DNA of 64,000 nucleotides from Enterobacter kobei (GTDB lineage Bacteria; Pseudomonadota; Gammaproteobacteria; Enterobacterales; Enterobacteriaceae): the NCBI RefSeq assembly GCF_001729765.1, contig NZ_CP017181.1, positions 4,588,001-4,652,000 on the forward strand. The letters are read 5' to 3'. Below the pieces are notes generated by a model. That model was given only the letters and a program-made list of their open reading frames with translations, had not been told where the DNA came from and did not search any database. Numbering within the stretch: the stretch's first letter is position 1; every line of letters starts with the position of its first letter. The translations under genes were made by a program, and so were the position numbers. Below, piece after piece: positions 24,441-37,132 of the stretch.

Positions 24441-25055
24441 TTATTCTTCAATCGGCAGTAATTGCAACGAACCGCGACTAAAATCTGCCAGTTTTGCTGA
24501 AAAAGCAGCCAGCTCCGCCTGAGGAAGCGCCACGCGTAATTGCACCATCGCCTGAAAGTCACTGTGCGCGATAACACCATTAAACTGTTTCAGCAACGCT
24601 TCGATGCCGGATAATTGGGCGTAATCGCACAATAGAGTATATTCGGTGAGCGGCGTTTTGCGGGTGGTCGTCAATATATTCAGTGCCTGCTGAACGCCAC
24701 CGCCATAGGCTTTCACCAGCCCGCCCGTGCCTAACAAGATGCCGCCGTAGTAACGCACCACCACGGCGGTAATTTCACCCACGCCGCTGCCCATCAGCTG
24801 CGAGAGCATGGGTTTACCGGCGGTTCCCGCGGGTTCACCGTCATCGGAAAAGCCAAGCTGTTGCGAATCGTCCGGGGGCCCTGCCACCCACGCCACACAG
24901 TGGTGACGTGCGTCAGGATGCACAGCCCGGACAGACTCGACAAATGCCTTTGCCGCTTCAACGCCGTCGGTGTGTGCCAGCAGCGTAATAAAGCGGCTTT
25001 TCTTGATTTCCTCAACAAAGGTGACCGGTTCAGCCGGTATCAGCCAGCTTTCCAT
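24441..25055 (-). CDS. yigZ: IMPACT-family protein YigZ
   Basis: The 204-residue protein belongs to the UPF0029/IMPACT family, whose eukaryotic members regulate Gcn2; the bacterial role is not settled. Conserved segments are KKSRFI, DGEPAGTAGKPML and VVRYYGGILLGTGGLVKAYG. It shares one base with the pepQ stop, and trkH follows after 41 nt. Confidence 0.93.
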   Translation of the reverse strand: MESWLIPAEPVTFVEEIKKSRFITLLAHTDGVEAAKAFVESVRAVHPDARHHCVAWVAGPPDDSQQLGFSDDGEPAGTAGKPMLSQLMGSGVGEITAVVVRYYGGILLGTGGLVKAYGGGVQQALNILTTTRKTPLTEYTLLCDYAQLSGIEALLKQFNGVIAHSDFQAMVQLRVALPQAELAAFSAKLADFSRGSLQLLPIEE

Positions 25056-26386
25056 CAGGCCAGCTTCAGGTCTCGCGTCATATTCTCGATACCGTTCTCG
25101 TGAATCACCACGTTATCTTCGATACGAATACCGCCAAACGGTTTCAGTGCGTCAATTTTTTCCCAGTTGAAGTGTTTGCTGAACTGACCATCACGCCATG
25201 GCGCCAGCAGGGATTCAATAAAGTAGATCCCCGGTTCAATCGTCAACACCATACGCGGCTCAAGAATACGGGTGCAGCGCAGGTAAGGATATTTAGACGG
25301 TGCCGCAAGATGCGTACCGGTATCATCCTGCATAAAGCCAGCGACGTCGTGAACCTGCAGGCCCAGCGGGTGACCAATACCGTGCGGCATGAATGGCCCG
25401 GTGAGATCGTTCTCGACCATTGCCTCTTCGCTCATGTCTTTCACAATCTGATGCTTACGCAGAAGCTTCGCGATGCGCTGATGGAACTGAACGTGATAAT
25501 CCACGTAGCTGGTACCGGCTTTCATGGTACCAATAAGCGCCAGTTGCTCATCGTTCACGTCTTTAATCAGCTGCGCGAAATCGGTGTCAGCATTAGCCGC
25601 CCAGGTACGGGTCAGGTCAGCCGCATAACCGTTGTACTCAGCGCCGGCATCAAGCAGGAAGCTGCGCATTTCCGACGGAACCTGATGGTCCAGTTTGGTG
25701 TAGTGAAGAACAGAAGCATGCTCATTCAGCGCGACAATATTGCTGTATGGCACGTCGGTATCACGGTGGCCGGTCGCGGTCAGGTACGCCTGGTTGATAT
25801 CGAATTCGCTCATGCCGGACTGGAACGCCTCGTGCGCGGCACGATGGCCATTCACCGCCGTTTTTTGCGCTTCACGCATGCAGTAAAGTTCGTAATCGGT
25901 TTTGTACGCGCGGTAGTAATGCAGGAAGTCGAGCACCCCTTTCGGGTTGAGTTTGTCCGCGGGAATATCCAGACCCAATGCACGCTCCGGAACCGGGCCA
26001 ATATAGGCGATATTGCCGCGTGCAGCAGGTAGCTGGCTGCCAATGCCGTCCGCTTTTGGCAGCGCAATCACATCAATTTCTTCCGTCCAGAAAGAGGTCG
26101 GCAGCGGTTCCACGTTGTGCCAGTAATCGACCGGCAGGTAGAACCACAGTTTCGGCTTGTTCACGCCATCCACCAGCAACCAGCAGTTAGGAACCTGAGT
26201 AACAGGCACCCAGGCTTTAAACTGCGGGTTAACCTTGAACGGATAGGCATGGTCATCAAGAAATGTGTTTATCAGCTCGCCGGAATGGATAAGCAGGGCA
26301 TCCAGTTTGAAGCGGGCCAGTACATCGCGGGTACGTTCCTGTAGGGTAACGATATGATTTTTATAAAGCGAAGCCAGTGAGTCCAT
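25055..26386 (-). CDS. pepQ: Xaa-Pro dipeptidase PepQ
   Basis: PepQ is a dinuclear-metal (Mn2+) cytosolic dipeptidase that cleaves X-Pro dipeptides. The 443-residue M24B protein (second of two adjacent ATGs chosen to match E. coli) has the metal ligands in [18 protein letters not shown] (two Asp), [14 protein letters not shown] (His), LTIEPGIYF (Glu) and [11 protein letters not shown] (Glu). It is divergent from fadB, as in E. coli. Confidence 0.96.
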   Translation of the reverse strand: MDSLASLYKNHIVTLQERTRDVLARFKLDALLIHSGELINTFLDDHAYPFKVNPQFKAWVPVTQVPNCWLLVDGVNKPKLWFYLPVDYWHNVEPLPTSFWTEEIDVIALPKADGIGSQLPAARGNIAYIGPVPERALGLDIPADKLNPKGVLDFLHYYRAYKTDYELYCMREAQKTAVNGHRAAHEAFQSGMSEFDINQAYLTATGHRDTDVPYSNIVALNEHASVLHYTKLDHQVPSEMRSFLLDAGAEYNGYAADLTRTWAANADTDFAQLIKDVNDEQLALIGTMKAGTSYVDYHVQFHQRIAKLLRKHQIVKDMSEEAMVENDLTGPFMPHGIGHPLGLQVHDVAGFMQDDTGTHLAAPSKYPYLRCTRILEPRMVLTIEPGIYFIESLLAPWRDGQFSKHFNWEKIDALKPFGGIRIEDNVVIHENGIENMTRDLKLA

Positions 26387-26533
26387 CATTCTTCCTTTCG
26401 TTTTTTTGACCTCAAGTCATCGCATCTTAGCACACCTCACTCCGGCTGCGTGATTTCCACCGACCGTGATCAATGCAGCAATTTCTTAATGAGTAATTTG
26501 CATTTTATTAACATAAATCCCACACTCCGTTTC

Positions 26534-26550
26534 ATCTGGTATGACCAGAT
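26534..26550. promoter_or_regulatory. FadR operator upstream of fadB
   Basis: The 17-bp palindrome ATCTGGTATGACCAGAT is a near-consensus FadR site, 27 nt before the fadB start. FadR would repress fadBA until long-chain acyl-CoA binds. It is the same arrangement as in E. coli. Confidence 0.92.
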
Positions 26551-26576
26551 CCAATTGCTGGATTCAGGAGACTGAC

Positions 26577-28766
26577 ATGCTCTACAAAGGCGACACCCTG
26601 TACCTCAACTGGCTGGAAGATGGCATTGCCGAACTGGTATTCGATGCTCCCGGCTCAGTGAACAAGCTTGATACCGCGACCGTGGCCAGTCTTGGCCAGG
26701 CGTTGGAAGTACTTGAAAAGCAAACTGAATTAAAAGGGCTGCTGCTGCGCTCAAACAAAGCAGCCTTTATTGTCGGTGCCGATATCACCGAATTCCTTTC
26801 CCTGTTCCAGGTGCCTGAAGAACAGTTGAGCCAGTGGCTGCACTTTGCTAACAGCGTCTTTAACCGTCTGGAAGACCTGCCTGTTCCGACTATTTCCGCC
26901 GTTAATGGTTACGCATTAGGCGGTGGCTGCGAATGCGTGCTGGCAACCGACTACCGTCTGGCCACGCCGGATCTGCGTATCGGCCTGCCGGAAACCAAAC
27001 TGGGGATCATGCCGGGCTTTGGCGGATCCGTCCGTATGCCGCGCATGCTGGGTGCTGACAGCGCGCTGGAGATCATCGCCGCCGGTAAAGATGTCGGCGC
27101 GGAACAGGCGCAGAAAATCGGCCTGGTGGACGGCGTGGTTAAGCCAGAAAAACTGGTTGAAGGCGCTCTGGCTATTCTGCGTCAGGCCATTAATGGCGAT
27201 CTCGACTGGAAAGCCAAACGCCAGCCGAAGCTTGAGCCGTTAAAACTCAGCAAGATAGAAGCCACCATGAGCTTCACCATCGCCAAAGGCATGGTGATGC
27301 AGACGGCGGGTAAACACTACCCGGCGCCGATCACGGCAGTGAAAACCATTGAAGCGGCCGCCCGTCTGGGCCGTGACGAAGCCCTGAAACTGGAAAATCA
27401 GAGCTTCGTCCCGCTGGCGCACACCAACGAAGCCCGCGCGCTGGTTGGCATCTTCCTGAACGATCAGTTCGTGAAAGGCAAAGCTAAACAGCTGACCAAA
27501 AACGTTGAGACCCCAAAACACGCGGCGGTACTCGGGGCGGGCATTATGGGTGGCGGCATCGCCTACCAGTCAGCCTGGAAAGGCGTGCCGGTAGTGATGA
27601 AAGACATTAACGAGAAATCCCTGACGCTGGGCATGACCGAAGCGGCCAAGCTGCTGAATAAACAGCTGGAGCGCGGCAAAATTGACGGGCTGAAGCTCGC
27701 TGGCGTGATCTCCACCATTCAGCCTGTGCTGGAATACAGCGGTTTTGATCGTGTGGACGTGGTCGTTGAGGCGGTCGTAGAGAACCCGAAAGTCAAAAAA
27801 GCGGTGCTGGCGGAAACGGAAGACAAAGTTCGTCCGGATACCGTACTGGCCTCTAATACCTCGACTATTCCGATTAGCGAACTGGCGAGCGTACTGAAGC
27901 GTCCGGAAAACTTCTGCGGAATGCACTTCTTCAACCCGGTACACCGTATGCCGCTGGTCGAAGTGATCCGAGGGGAAAAAACCTCTGACGAAACCATCGC
28001 CAAAGTGGTGGCGTGGGCAAGCAAGATGGGCAAAACGCCGATCGTTGTTAACGACTGCCCGGGCTTCTTCGTCAACCGCGTACTGTTCCCTTACTTCGCC
28101 GGTTTCAGCCAGCTGCTGCGCGACGGGGCAGACTTCCGCAAAATCGACAAAGTGATGGAAAAACAGTTCGGCTGGCCGATGGGCCCGGCGTATCTGCTGG
28201 ACGTGGTCGGTATTGATACCGCCCATCACGCCCAGGCGGTGATGGCGGCGGGCTTCCCGCAGCGCATGCAGAAAGATTATCGCGACGCGATTGACGCCCT
28301 GTTCGACGCTAACCGCTTCGGTCAGAAAAACGGCCTGGGCTTCTGGCGCTATAAAGAAGACAGCAAAGGCAAACCGAAGAAAGAAGAGGATGCGGCGGTG
28401 GATGGCCTGCTGGCCGACGTATGCCAGTCAAAACGTGACTTCACCGACGATGAGATCATCGCCCGCATGATGATCCCGATGATCAACGAAGTGGTGCGTT
28501 GTCTGGAAGAAGGCATTATCGCCAGCCCGGCCGAAGCGGATATGGCGCTGGTATACGGCCTGGGCTTCCCTCCGTTCCACGGTGGCGCATTCCGCTGGCT
28601 GGACACCATCGGCAGCGCCCGCTATCTCGATATGGCTCAGCAGTATCAGCACCTCGGCCCGCTCTATGAAGTGCCTGAAGGGCTGCGCAACAAAGCGCGC
28701 CATAACGAACCCTATTACCCAGCAGTTGAGCCAGCCCGTCCGGTTGGCGAGCTGAAAACGGCTTAA
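26577..28766 (+). CDS. fadB: Fatty acid oxidation complex alpha subunit FadB
   Basis: FadB carries enoyl-CoA hydratase and 3-hydroxyacyl-CoA dehydrogenase activities of aerobic beta-oxidation, forming an alpha2beta2 complex with FadA. The 729-residue protein (ATG at 26577, AGGAG upstream) equals E. coli FadB. The hydratase domain has VGADITEF and [11 protein letters not shown] with catalytic Glu (GLPETKLG), and the NAD-binding loop is [11 protein letters not shown] near residue 320. The catalytic His of the dehydrogenase is in [12 protein letters not shown]. fadA follows after 9 nt. Confidence 0.97.
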   Translation: MLYKGDTLYLNWLEDGIAELVFDAPGSVNKLDTATVASLGQALEVLEKQTELKGLLLRSNKAAFIVGADITEFLSLFQVPEEQLSQWLHFANSVFNRLEDLPVPTISAVNGYALGGGCECVLATDYRLATPDLRIGLPETKLGIMPGFGGSVRMPRMLGADSALEIIAAGKDVGAEQAQKIGLVDGVVKPEKLVEGALAILRQAINGDLDWKAKRQPKLEPLKLSKIEATMSFTIAKGMVMQTAGKHYPAPITAVKTIEAAARLGRDEALKLENQSFVPLAHTNEARALVGIFLNDQFVKGKAKQLTKNVETPKHAAVLGAGIMGGGIAYQSAWKGVPVVMKDINEKSLTLGMTEAAKLLNKQLERGKIDGLKLAGVISTIQPVLEYSGFDRVDVVVEAVVENPKVKKAVLAETEDKVRPDTVLASNTSTIPISELASVLKRPENFCGMHFFNPVHRMPLVEVIRGEKTSDETIAKVVAWASKMGKTPIVVNDCPGFFVNRVLFPYFAGFSQLLRDGADFRKIDKVMEKQFGWPMGPAYLLDVVGIDTAHHAQAVMAAGFPQRMQKDYRDAIDALFDANRFGQKNGLGFWRYKEDSKGKPKKEEDAAVDGLLADVCQSKRDFTDDEIIARMMIPMINEVVRCLEEGIIASPAEADMALVYGLGFPPFHGGAFRWLDTIGSARYLDMAQQYQHLGPLYEVPEGLRNKARHNEPYYPAVEPARPVGELKTA

Positions 28767-29939
<1,173 letters not shown>

Positions 29940-29959
29940 ATCAGGAAAAGTATTTCAAA

Positions 29960-30066
<107 letters not shown>

Positions 30067-30094
30067 GAAGAGAGAGAGTTTAGTTGCCGTTCTT

Positions 30095-30119
30095 CCCGCC
30101 TGTCAGGGGCGGGTTTTTT
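30095..30119 (+). terminator. fadBA terminator
   Basis: The stem CCCGCC / GGCGGG with a 7-nt loop is followed by six T. It ends 3 nt before the stop codon of convergent fre. Confidence 0.9.
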
Positions 30120-30121
30120 AT

Positions 30122-30823
30122 TTAAATGAAGGCAAACGCATCGCCAAACAGGCGATCTTCACGCGCGTCACGTTCGTTACAGAACAGGTCCCGGGCGATT
30201 TTCGCCATCTCGAAACGACCTGCGATATAGATATCGTGTCCTGCCAGCGTGCCGTGATCCTGCAATACCGCCGTCAGCACGGTACCGCTACGCCCACGCC
30301 AGCCCTCTTCCGGCTGCTCAACCACCGGCTCAATGCGCAGGTTAGGATGGGTTACGCTCAGCGCTTCCAGCTCAGACAGGTCATATAGATGCTTCTCTTC
30401 GCGGCCACCCCAGTAAATGGTGATGTCACGGTCCGGGTTACGTGCCAGAGCGGTCAACAGAATAGAGCGCACATAAGAGAATCCCGTACCGCCAGCGATG
30501 AGGATCAGCGGACGATCTTCGTCATCGCGCAGCCACGCTTCGCCGTGAGGGATGTCGACCACAATCTCACGTTCTTTCAGGATGCGGTCCATAACGGCCA
30601 TCGCGTACAGGTTAAGCTCAGACGCACCAATATGCAGCTCAATAAATTCTTTCTCTGCTGGCGCAGAGGCCATAGAGAAAGGACGCTTATCACGCTCATC
30701 CATCACTACCATTAAGTACTGACCAGCGCGGAAAGAGAATGCCGCTTCTGGCACTAAACGGACGCGATATACGGTGTCGGTGATGGCATCTACCGAGGTC
30801 ACTTTACAGCTTAAGGTTGTCAT
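30122..30823 (-). CDS. fre: NAD(P)H-flavin reductase Fre
   Basis: Fre reduces free flavins with NAD(P)H, supplying reduced flavin for Fe(III) reduction and ribonucleotide reductase activation. The 233-residue ferredoxin-reductase-like protein equals E. coli Fre. The flavin motif is KRPFSMAS, the nicotinamide site is [12 protein letters not shown], and the C-terminal FGDAFAFI is conserved. It lies 30 nt after ubiD on the same strand. Confidence 0.96.
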   Translation of the reverse strand: MTTLSCKVTSVDAITDTVYRVRLVPEAAFSFRAGQYLMVVMDERDKRPFSMASAPAEKEFIELHIGASELNLYAMAVMDRILKEREIVVDIPHGEAWLRDDEDRPLILIAGGTGFSYVRSILLTALARNPDRDITIYWGGREEKHLYDLSELEALSVTHPNLRIEPVVEQPEEGWRGRSGTVLTAVLQDHGTLAGHDIYIAGRFEMAKIARDLFCNERDAREDRLFGDAFAFI

Positions 30824-30853
30824 TCGCTCTCTCTGTCGTGAAGTCTATAGGGC

Positions 30854-32359
30854 TTAACGGCCTGTTTCAGGTTTACCGTTATTCATTATGGCCAGTTCAT
30901 CCCAGATCGCGTCAATACGCGCGGTCACGGCAGGATCTTTTTTGATCGGGCGACCCCATTCACGGTCGGTTTCGCCAGGCCATTTATTTGTGGCATCCAG
31001 TCCCATTTTTGAGCCAAGACCGGAAACCGGCGAGGCAAAGTCCAGGTAATCTATCGGCGTGTTCTCGACTAACACCGTATCGCGCGCCGGGTCCATTCGC
31101 GTGGTAATCGCCCAAATGACGTCATTCCAGTCGCGAGCGTTAACGTCATCATCGCAGACAATAACAAATTTGGTATACATAAACTGGCGCAGGAAAGACC
31201 AGACGCCCATCATCACGCGTTTCGCATGACCGGGATACTGCTTCTTCATCGTCACTACCGCCAGGCGATACGAGCACCCTTCAGGGGGCAGGTAAAAATC
31301 AACGATTTCCGGGAACTGCTTTTGCAGGATCGGCACAAACACTTCATTCAGCGCCACCCCCAGTACTGCGGGTTCATCCGGTGGACGCCCGGTGTAGGTA
31401 GAGTGATAAATCGCATCTTCACGCTGCGTAATGTGCGTAACGGTAAACACCGGGAAGTTATCCACTTCGTTGTAATAACCGGTGTGGTCGCCGTAAGGGC
31501 CTTCCGGTGCCAGTTCGCCCTGCTCAAGGTAACCTTCCAGCACAATTTCCGCACTGGCCGGAACTTCGAGATCGTTCGAAATACACTTCACGACTTCGGT
31601 TTTTGTCCCGCGCAGCAGGCCGGCAAACGCATATTCAGAGAGCGTATCCGGCACGGGTGTAACGGCTCCCAGAATAGTGGCCGGGTCAGCGCCTAAGGCG
31701 ACAGAGACCGGGAAACGTTCACCCGGATGCGCAGCGCACCACTCCTGGAAATCCAGCGCGCCGCCGCGATGCGACAGCCAGCGCATGATGAGCTTATTCT
31801 TACCAATCAACTGCTGGCGGTAAATACCCAGATTTTGCCGTTCTTTATGCGGACCGCGCGTGACGGTCAAACCCCAGGTGATCAGCGGCGCAGCATCTTC
31901 AGGCCAGCACTGCATAATGGGAATTTTGGTCAAATCAACCGCATCGCCTTCCAGCACTTTTTGCTGGCACGGCGCACCGCGCAGGCGTTTGGTTGGCATG
32001 TTCAGCACCTGCTTAAACTGCGGCAGCTTGTCGAACAGATCGCGGAAGCCTTTCGGTGGCTCTGGCTCTTTCAGAAATGCCAGCAGCTTACCCACTTCAC
32101 GCAACGCGGTAACGTCTTCCTGCCCCATCCCCAATGCGACACGACGCGGTGTACCAAACAGGTTGCACAGCACCGGCATGGAGTAACCTTTCGGATTTTC
32201 AAAGAGTAACGCGGGGCCACCGGCACGCAGGGTGCGGTCAGCAATTTCTGTCATTTCCAGATAAGGATCAACAGGAAGTGTAATGCGTTTGAGTTCGCCC
32301 TGCTTTTCCAGCAGCGTCAGGAAGTCGCGGAGATCGTGGTATTTCATGCAGTTAGTCAT
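30854..32359 (-). CDS. ubiD: 3-octaprenyl-4-hydroxybenzoate decarboxylase UbiD
   Basis: UbiD removes the carboxyl group of octaprenyl-hydroxybenzoate in ubiquinone synthesis using prenylated FMN made by UbiX. The 501-residue protein has the conserved [34 protein letters not shown] and [12 protein letters not shown] segments. The start is uncertain between ATG 32359 (MTNCMKYHD) and ATG 32347 (MKYHD); E. coli has MDAMKYNDL, which favours the first. Confidence 0.95.
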   Translation of the reverse strand: MTNCMKYHDLRDFLTLLEKQGELKRITLPVDPYLEMTEIADRTLRAGGPALLFENPKGYSMPVLCNLFGTPRRVALGMGQEDVTALREVGKLLAFLKEPEPPKGFRDLFDKLPQFKQVLNMPTKRLRGAPCQQKVLEGDAVDLTKIPIMQCWPEDAAPLITWGLTVTRGPHKERQNLGIYRQQLIGKNKLIMRWLSHRGGALDFQEWCAAHPGERFPVSVALGADPATILGAVTPVPDTLSEYAFAGLLRGTKTEVVKCISNDLEVPASAEIVLEGYLEQGELAPEGPYGDHTGYYNEVDNFPVFTVTHITQREDAIYHSTYTGRPPDEPAVLGVALNEVFVPILQKQFPEIVDFYLPPEGCSYRLAVVTMKKQYPGHAKRVMMGVWSFLRQFMYTKFVIVCDDDVNARDWNDVIWAITTRMDPARDTVLVENTPIDYLDFASPVSGLGSKMGLDATNKWPGETDREWGRPIKKDPAVTARIDAIWDELAIMNNGKPETGR

Positions 32360-32460
32360 GGCCTCTCTGTAAGCGCTTCATTATACGGCGTAAGCCTGCT
32401 TGATGCTGTAATTTTGTTAAATTAGCGTGAACTTATGCGTTCTGTTCCAGGTTCACCCAT

Positions 32461-32466
32461 TATAAT
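32461..32466 (+). promoter_or_regulatory. Possible rfaH -10 element
   Basis: TATAAT lies 63 nt before the rfaH start. I found no clear -35 hexamer at the usual distance, so this is a weak promoter call. Confidence 0.4.
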
Positions 32467-32529
32467 CAACTTAGCGATCCCTCCAGGGTTTTGATATGCT
32501 TGCGCCCCGAACTAAGGGAAAGAGTGATT

Positions 32530-33021
32530 ATGCAGGCCTGGTATTTACTGTATTGCAAACGCGGGCAACTTCAGCGCGCGCAGGAACATCTTGAACGTCA
32601 GTCTGTAAATTGTCTGACACCCGTGATCACGCTTGAAAAAATGCAGCGCGGGAAGCGCACAACCGTCAGTGAGCCGTTATTCCCGAACTACCTGTTCGTG
32701 GAGTTCGACCCTGAGGTGATCCACACCACCACCATCAGCGCAACGCGCGGCGTCAGCCACTTCGTTCGTTTTGGCGCCCACCCGGCCACCGTTCCGTCGA
32801 CGGTCATTCATCAGCTTTCGGTGTATCAACAGCCCGAAGGGATCACCGACCCGGAAACCCCTTACGCGGGTGATAACGTCGTCATTACGGAAGGTGCATT
32901 CGAAGGCCTGCAGGCGATTTTCGCCGAGCCGGACGGTGAAGCACGCTCCATGTTGTTGCTCAACCTGCTGAACAAGCAGGTGTTGCAGAGCGTCAAAAAT
33001 ACCGACTTCCGTAAAGTTTAA
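32530..33021 (+). CDS. rfaH: Transcription antiterminator RfaH
   Basis: RfaH is a NusG paralogue that loads onto RNA polymerase at ops sites in LPS, capsule and F-operon leaders. The 163-residue protein starts at the ATG at 32530 ([13 protein letters not shown]). The NGN domain has [12 protein letters not shown], and the KOW domain has [18 protein letters not shown]. The C-terminal end overlaps convergent tatD by 3-4 nt. In E. coli RfaH also restrains horizontally acquired DNA; no ops-like site was found in this window. Confidence 0.95.
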   Translation: MQAWYLLYCKRGQLQRAQEHLERQSVNCLTPVITLEKMQRGKRTTVSEPLFPNYLFVEFDPEVIHTTTISATRGVSHFVRFGAHPATVPSTVIHQLSVYQQPEGITDPETPYAGDNVVITEGAFEGLQAIFAEPDGEARSMLLLNLLNKQVLQSVKNTDFRKV

Positions 33022-33800
33022 AAACTGATCCTGAAGAGATGGCGCACGTTGTCATCCGTCTGCGCAGAAAGCCAGTGCGGATCGTCTCCACGCCATCGCG
33101 CCACGCGCTCAACAATGTGCCCCAGGTATGCAGGCTCATTTCGCCGCGATGACGGTTTGGGCGTCATATCTCTCGGCAGCAGATAAGGCGCATCGGTCTC
33201 AATAAGCAAACGGTCGGCCGGAATCAACGGTAACAGCTCGCGTAGCTCAAGCCCGCGGCGCTCATCACAAACCCAGCCGGTAATGCCGAGAAACAGCCCG
33301 CGCGCCAGGCACTCCTGCGCCTCCTGCCTTGAACCGGTGAAGCAGTGCAGCACCGCGCCGGGGAGTTTATCCAGCCAGGGATCCAGAAGCGCGAGAAAAC
33401 GTTCGTGCGCGTCGCGGCAATGCATAAAGACGGGCATTTCAAGCTCTGCCGCCAGAGCAAGCTGGGCAGTGAATGCCTTTTCCTGTTCGTCAGGCGTGGA
33501 GAAGTTGCGGTTAAAATCGAGCCCACACTCGCCAATGGCCACCACCTCAGCGGTTTTCGCCAGCCTGTAAAGGATTTGTGCGCTCTCCTCGGTCCACTGG
33601 CTACTGTCATGAGGGTGGATGCCTGCGGTTGACCAGCAGTGTTCATAACGTTGCGCCAGAAGCTGCGCCTGCTCGCTCTCATGAAGGTTAGTTCCGGTCA
33701 GCAGGAGTCCTTTAACGCCGGCGTCAAAAGCACGCGCAACAACGTCATCGCGATCTTTTGCAAACTGCGAGCTGGTCAGGTTGAGTCCGATATCAAACAT
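33018..33800 (-). CDS. tatD: TatD-family metal-dependent nuclease
   Basis: TatD is a TIM-barrel Mg2+-dependent deoxyribonuclease; it is not needed for Tat export despite its name. The 260-residue reading from ATG 33800 ([14 protein letters not shown]) matches E. coli; an upstream ATG at 33812 is in frame. Metal ligands are seen in IGECGLDF (Glu), FMHCRDAHE (His), LHCFTG (His) and [12 protein letters not shown] (Asp). It follows tatC, with a hairpin in between. Confidence 0.93.
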   Translation of the reverse strand: MFDIGLNLTSSQFAKDRDDVVARAFDAGVKGLLLTGTNLHESEQAQLLAQRYEHCWSTAGIHPHDSSQWTEESAQILYRLAKTAEVVAIGECGLDFNRNFSTPDEQEKAFTAQLALAAELEMPVFMHCRDAHERFLALLDPWLDKLPGAVLHCFTGSRQEAQECLARGLFLGITGWVCDERRGLELRELLPLIPADRLLIETDAPYLLPRDMTPKPSSRRNEPAYLGHIVERVARWRGDDPHWLSAQTDDNVRHLFRISF

Positions 33801-33819
33801 GCGAATCCCCATATAACAA

Positions 33820-33835
33820 CCGCCCTGACGGGCGG
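33820..33835 (-). terminator. Hairpin between tatC and tatD
   Basis: CCGCCC-TGAC-GGGCGG forms a 6-bp GC stem with a tetraloop; on the minus strand it is followed by TTGTTATAT. It may attenuate read-through from tatABC into tatD. Confidence 0.5.
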
Positions 33836-33841
33836 CTGGTT

Positions 33842-34612
33842 TTACTCTTCAGTGGTCTTTTCAGACGCATCGTCTACATCGTCCGATCGGCGTCCTTTAC
33901 CCACGTAGAAACGCGAGAAGAATACGCCAACCTCAAAGAGGCAATACATCGGTATGGCCAGTAACGTCTGCGAGAAAACATCCGGCGGCGTGAGCAGCAT
34001 GCCGACCACAAATGCACCTACCAGGATATACGGACGCTTTTTACGCAGGTCTTCAGGGGTCGTTACCCCAACCCAGCAAAGCAGCACAATGGCGACCGGC
34101 ACTTCAAATGCCACGCCAAACGCCATAAACAGCGCCATGACGAAGCTGAGATAGCTGGCGATATCTGTCGACACCTGCACCCCTTCCGGCGCGGTGTGCG
34201 TCAGGAAGCCAAAGGCCAGCGGGAAGACAACGAAGTAGGCAAACGCCATACCGATATAGAACAGCAACGAGCTGGAGACCAGCAGCGGGATCACCAGTTT
34301 ACGTTCATGTTTATACAGCGCTGGTGCCACAAACGCCCATACCTGATAAAGGATGACGGGTGCAGACGCAATCAACGACACCCAAAAGGTGAGCTTAATA
34401 GGGGTAAAGAACGGTGAGGCAACATCTGTTGCAATCATCGTTGCCCCCAGCGGCATCTGCTTAATCAGCGGTGCAGAGACCACCTGATAGATATCGTTGG
34501 CGAAATAGACCAGGCACAGGAATATCACCAGAACCGCAATAATGCAGTTTAACAGGCGCTTACGCAGCTCAATAAGGTGCGTAATAAGCGGTTGAGTATC
34601 ATCTACTGCCAT
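33842..34612 (-). CDS. tatC: Sec-independent translocase TatC
   Basis: TatC is the six-helix membrane receptor that recognises twin-arginine signal peptides together with TatB. The 256-residue protein begins with the conserved cytoplasmic stretch [15 protein letters not shown], and the first periplasmic loop carries [23 protein letters not shown]. It ends with an acidic tail ([13 protein letters not shown]). It sits 2 nt after tatB. Confidence 0.97.
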   Translation of the reverse strand: MAVDDTQPLITHLIELRKRLLNCIIAVLVIFLCLVYFANDIYQVVSAPLIKQMPLGATMIATDVASPFFTPIKLTFWVSLIASAPVILYQVWAFVAPALYKHERKLVIPLLVSSSLLFYIGMAFAYFVVFPLAFGFLTHTAPEGVQVSTDIASYLSFVMALFMAFGVAFEVPVAIVLLCWVGVTTPEDLRKKRPYILVGAFVVGMLLTPPDVFSQTLLAIPMYCLFEVGVFFSRFYVGKGRRSDDVDDASEKTTEE

Positions 34613-34614
34613 GG

Positions 34615-35157
34615 TTACGCTTTATCACTCGACGAGGGGGATGATTCGGAAACAGGCGCGACGGGTTTCGCTTCCGCCACTTTTATCGTGGGGTCTTCCG
34701 GCTGCGCCTGTTTTTTCACTTCGGTTTCCTGCGGCGTCTGTTCTGGCGCGGCGGCCTGGTGCTCAGCACTCGCTGGCGTCACGCCCTCACGTTGCGCTTC
34801 GCTGTCCTTCACCACCGGGTTATGAATGGTGTTCGCTTCATCGCTCGCTTTTTCAGGATCGTTAACGCTGTAAGAGCGCTTCATGGATTCCGCCGCTTCG
34901 CGCAGTTCATCCATTGAGGCTTTCAGTTCCGGCGTCAGGTTATCCATGCTCGCCTTCTCGACCTTTTTCAGGCTTTCCTGAAACTCCTGGAGCTTAAGTT
35001 CCTGTGCCAGTTCATTCTGAACGGTCGATGCCAGCGATCTCAGCGCACGCACCCAGCCCACAACGGTTTTCACCGCCACGGGCAGACGCTGCGGACCCAG
35101 CACGATCAGGCCAATCACAAAGACTAGCAGCAGCTCACTAAAACCAATGTCGAACAC
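34615..35157 (-). CDS. tatB: Sec-independent translocase TatB
   Basis: TatB has an N-terminal transmembrane helix ([21 protein letters not shown]), the conserved [10 protein letters not shown] hinge, an amphipathic helix, and a long charged tail rich in Ala, Glu, Pro and Ser. The 180-residue length is close to E. coli TatB (171). It lies 3 nt after tatA. Confidence 0.96.
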   Translation of the reverse strand: MFDIGFSELLLVFVIGLIVLGPQRLPVAVKTVVGWVRALRSLASTVQNELAQELKLQEFQESLKKVEKASMDNLTPELKASMDELREAAESMKRSYSVNDPEKASDEANTIHNPVVKDSEAQREGVTPASAEHQAAAPEQTPQETEVKKQAQPEDPTIKVAEAKPVAPVSESSPSSSDKA

Positions 35158-35160
35158 GAC

Positions 35161-35415
35161 TTACACCTGCTCTTTATCGTGGCTTTTGGCGTCTTCTTTT
35201 TTGGCTTCTTCTTGCTTATCGGAGATGGATTTTGCAGTAAAATCAGCATCCTGGCTGGCTTTATCCTGCTTGTTCTCATCATCGCTCATTGCTTTCTTGA
35301 AGCCTTTGATAGACGCGCCCAGATCGGAACCGATAGAACCGAGCTTTTTAGTGCCAAACAGCAGCACGACGATGACGGCAATAATGACTAATTGCCAGAT
35401 ACTGATACCACCCAT
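35161..35415 (-). CDS. tatA: Sec-independent translocase TatA
   Basis: TatA polymerises to form the Tat pore. The 84-residue protein has the N-terminal helix [20 protein letters not shown], the [14 protein letters not shown] hinge and amphipathic helix, then a charged tail of Lys, Asp and Glu. It is the first of tatABC, 76 nt after ubiB. Confidence 0.96.
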   Translation of the reverse strand: MGGISIWQLVIIAVIVVLLFGTKKLGSIGSDLGASIKGFKKAMSDDENKQDKASQDADFTAKSISDKQEEAKKEDAKSHDKEQV

Positions 35416-35491
35416 ACAAATTCCTCAGGAATAGATGATTAATTGGTCAAGTCGCATTATACGTATGCGACCCGTCGATGGCGACGCAAAC

Positions 35492-37132
35492 TCAGCGCGT
35501 TTTTCTCCATCCGGCTAGCCAGACAACAACCCCGCTAGCCATCAGCCAGGCGGGCATCATCTGCCAGTCCGGACGATTGATTAGCAGCAACGTACCGCTC
35601 AACAGCAGCGTTGCGCCAATCCCAAAGAGATAGCGTGATTGTCCCTGGCGCACGCGACTGGACTGAAGCTCGCGGGCGATTTTATCCATGCTGTGCTGAA
35701 GGTTCTTGCTCTGACGCAAACTGTCGTAAACCAGTTCAGGAATTTCGGGCATTTTTTCAATCCAGAACGGGCCTTTCTCTTTCAATGAGCGCACCAGCGC
35801 TGGAAAACCTACCTGATCCTTAATCCAGGATTCCAGGAACGGTTTAGCCGTCTTCCACAAGTCTAACTGAGGATAGAGTTGGCGACCTACACCCTCAACG
35901 TAAAGTAATGTTTTCTGAAGTAAAACTAATTGCGGCTGAACTTCCATATTAAAGCGGCGAGCCGTATTAAACAGGTTTAACAGCACGTGCCCGAAGGAGA
36001 TTTCTGCCAGCGGCTTTTCAAAAATCGGCTCGCAGACGGTACGAATAGCAAACTCAAACTCTTCGACGTTGGTGTCCGGCGGAACCCAGCCGGAGTCAAC
36101 GTGCAGCTCAGCCACCTTACGGTAGTCACGGTTGAAGAACGCGATAAAGTTCTCGGCCAGATAACGCTTATCTTCTTTATTCAGCGACCCCACAATCCCG
36201 CAGTCGATACCGATATACTTCGGATCCTCAGGATGCTCGTAGCTCACAAAAATATTGCCCGGGTGCATATCCGCATGGAAAAAGCTGTCGCGGAACACCT
36301 GAGTAAAGAAGACCTGAACGCCACGTTCGGCCAGCAGCTTCATGTTCGTTCCCTGCTTCTCCAGCGCCGCCACATCCGAAACCGGAATACCGTAGATGCG
36401 CTCCATGACCATCATGTTCTGACTGCAGTAGTCTGAATAGACCTCAGGCACATAAAGCATCGGGCTGTTTTCAAAGTTACGACGCAGCTGAATGGCGTTT
36501 GCTGACTCGCGCAGCAGGTTAAGCTCATCAATCAGCGTTTTTTCGTATTCCCGCACCACTTCCATCGGACGCAGACGACGGCCATCAGGTAACAAACGTG
36601 GTACCCAGCGCGCCAGACGATAAATCAGCTTCATGTCAGCTTTGATGACCGGCAGGATATCCGGGCGGATCACCTTGATCACCACCTCTTTGCCGTTCTC
36701 TTTCAGACGCGCGGTATGCACCTGAGCAATAGACGCCGACGCCAGCGGGGCTATTTCGAAATCGTCAAACCAGGTTTCAACGGGAAGATTACCCATTGCC
36801 TCTTCGATCTGTTTCTTTGCCCTCACTCCGTCAAACGGGGCAACACGGTCCTGCAGCATTGCCAGTTCATCGGCAATATGAGGCGGGAAGAGATCGCGGC
36901 GGGTTGAGAGCATCTGTCCGAACTTAATCCATACCGGGCCAAGCTCCTGCAGCGCCAGACGCAGACGTTCACCCAGCGGCTGACCTTTATGACGATTAGG
37001 CATCCAGAACAACATCCGCCGCCAGATTCTAAGCGGCAGCGTGATACGCATTTTGGGGATAAGCTCATCGAGCCCGTAACTCAAAAAGGTGTGGACGATA
37101 AAATAGAGGCGCCGAATTTCACCAGGCGTCAT
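35492..37132 (-). CDS. ubiB: Ubiquinone biosynthesis atypical kinase UbiB
   Basis: UbiB is an ADCK/ABC1-family atypical kinase or ATPase that supports ubiquinone synthesis in the inner membrane. The 546-residue protein has the KxGQ motif ([10 protein letters not shown]), the Ala-rich loop [11 protein letters not shown], the Lys of [19 protein letters not shown] as catalytic loop and IDCGIVG as the metal site. Two C-terminal transmembrane helices end the protein. Its ATG overlaps the ubiJ stop by 4 nt. Confidence 0.96.
   Translation of the reverse strand: MTPGEIRRLYFIVHTFLSYGLDELIPKMRITLPLRIWRRMLFWMPNRHKGQPLGERLRLALQELGPVWIKFGQMLSTRRDLFPPHIADELAMLQDRVAPFDGVRAKKQIEEAMGNLPVETWFDDFEIAPLASASIAQVHTARLKENGKEVVIKVIRPDILPVIKADMKLIYRLARWVPRLLPDGRRLRPMEVVREYEKTLIDELNLLRESANAIQLRRNFENSPMLYVPEVYSDYCSQNMMVMERIYGIPVSDVAALEKQGTNMKLLAERGVQVFFTQVFRDSFFHADMHPGNIFVSYEHPEDPKYIGIDCGIVGSLNKEDKRYLAENFIAFFNRDYRKVAELHVDSGWVPPDTNVEEFEFAIRTVCEPIFEKPLAEISFGHVLLNLFNTARRFNMEVQPQLVLLQKTLLYVEGVGRQLYPQLDLWKTAKPFLESWIKDQVGFPALVRSLKEKGPFWIEKMPEIPELVYDSLRQSKNLQHSMDKIARELQSSRVRQGQSRYLFGIGATLLLSGTLLLINRPDWQMMPAWLMASGVVVWLAGWRKTR

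Noticed and set aside
25100..26032. A 310-codon plus-strand open frame opposite pepQ
   Set aside because: Antisense shadow of a fully conserved pepQ; no homology-like motifs.
27570..28229. A 219-codon minus-strand open frame opposite fadB
   Set aside because: Antisense shadow of fadB; His/Arg-rich and without motifs.
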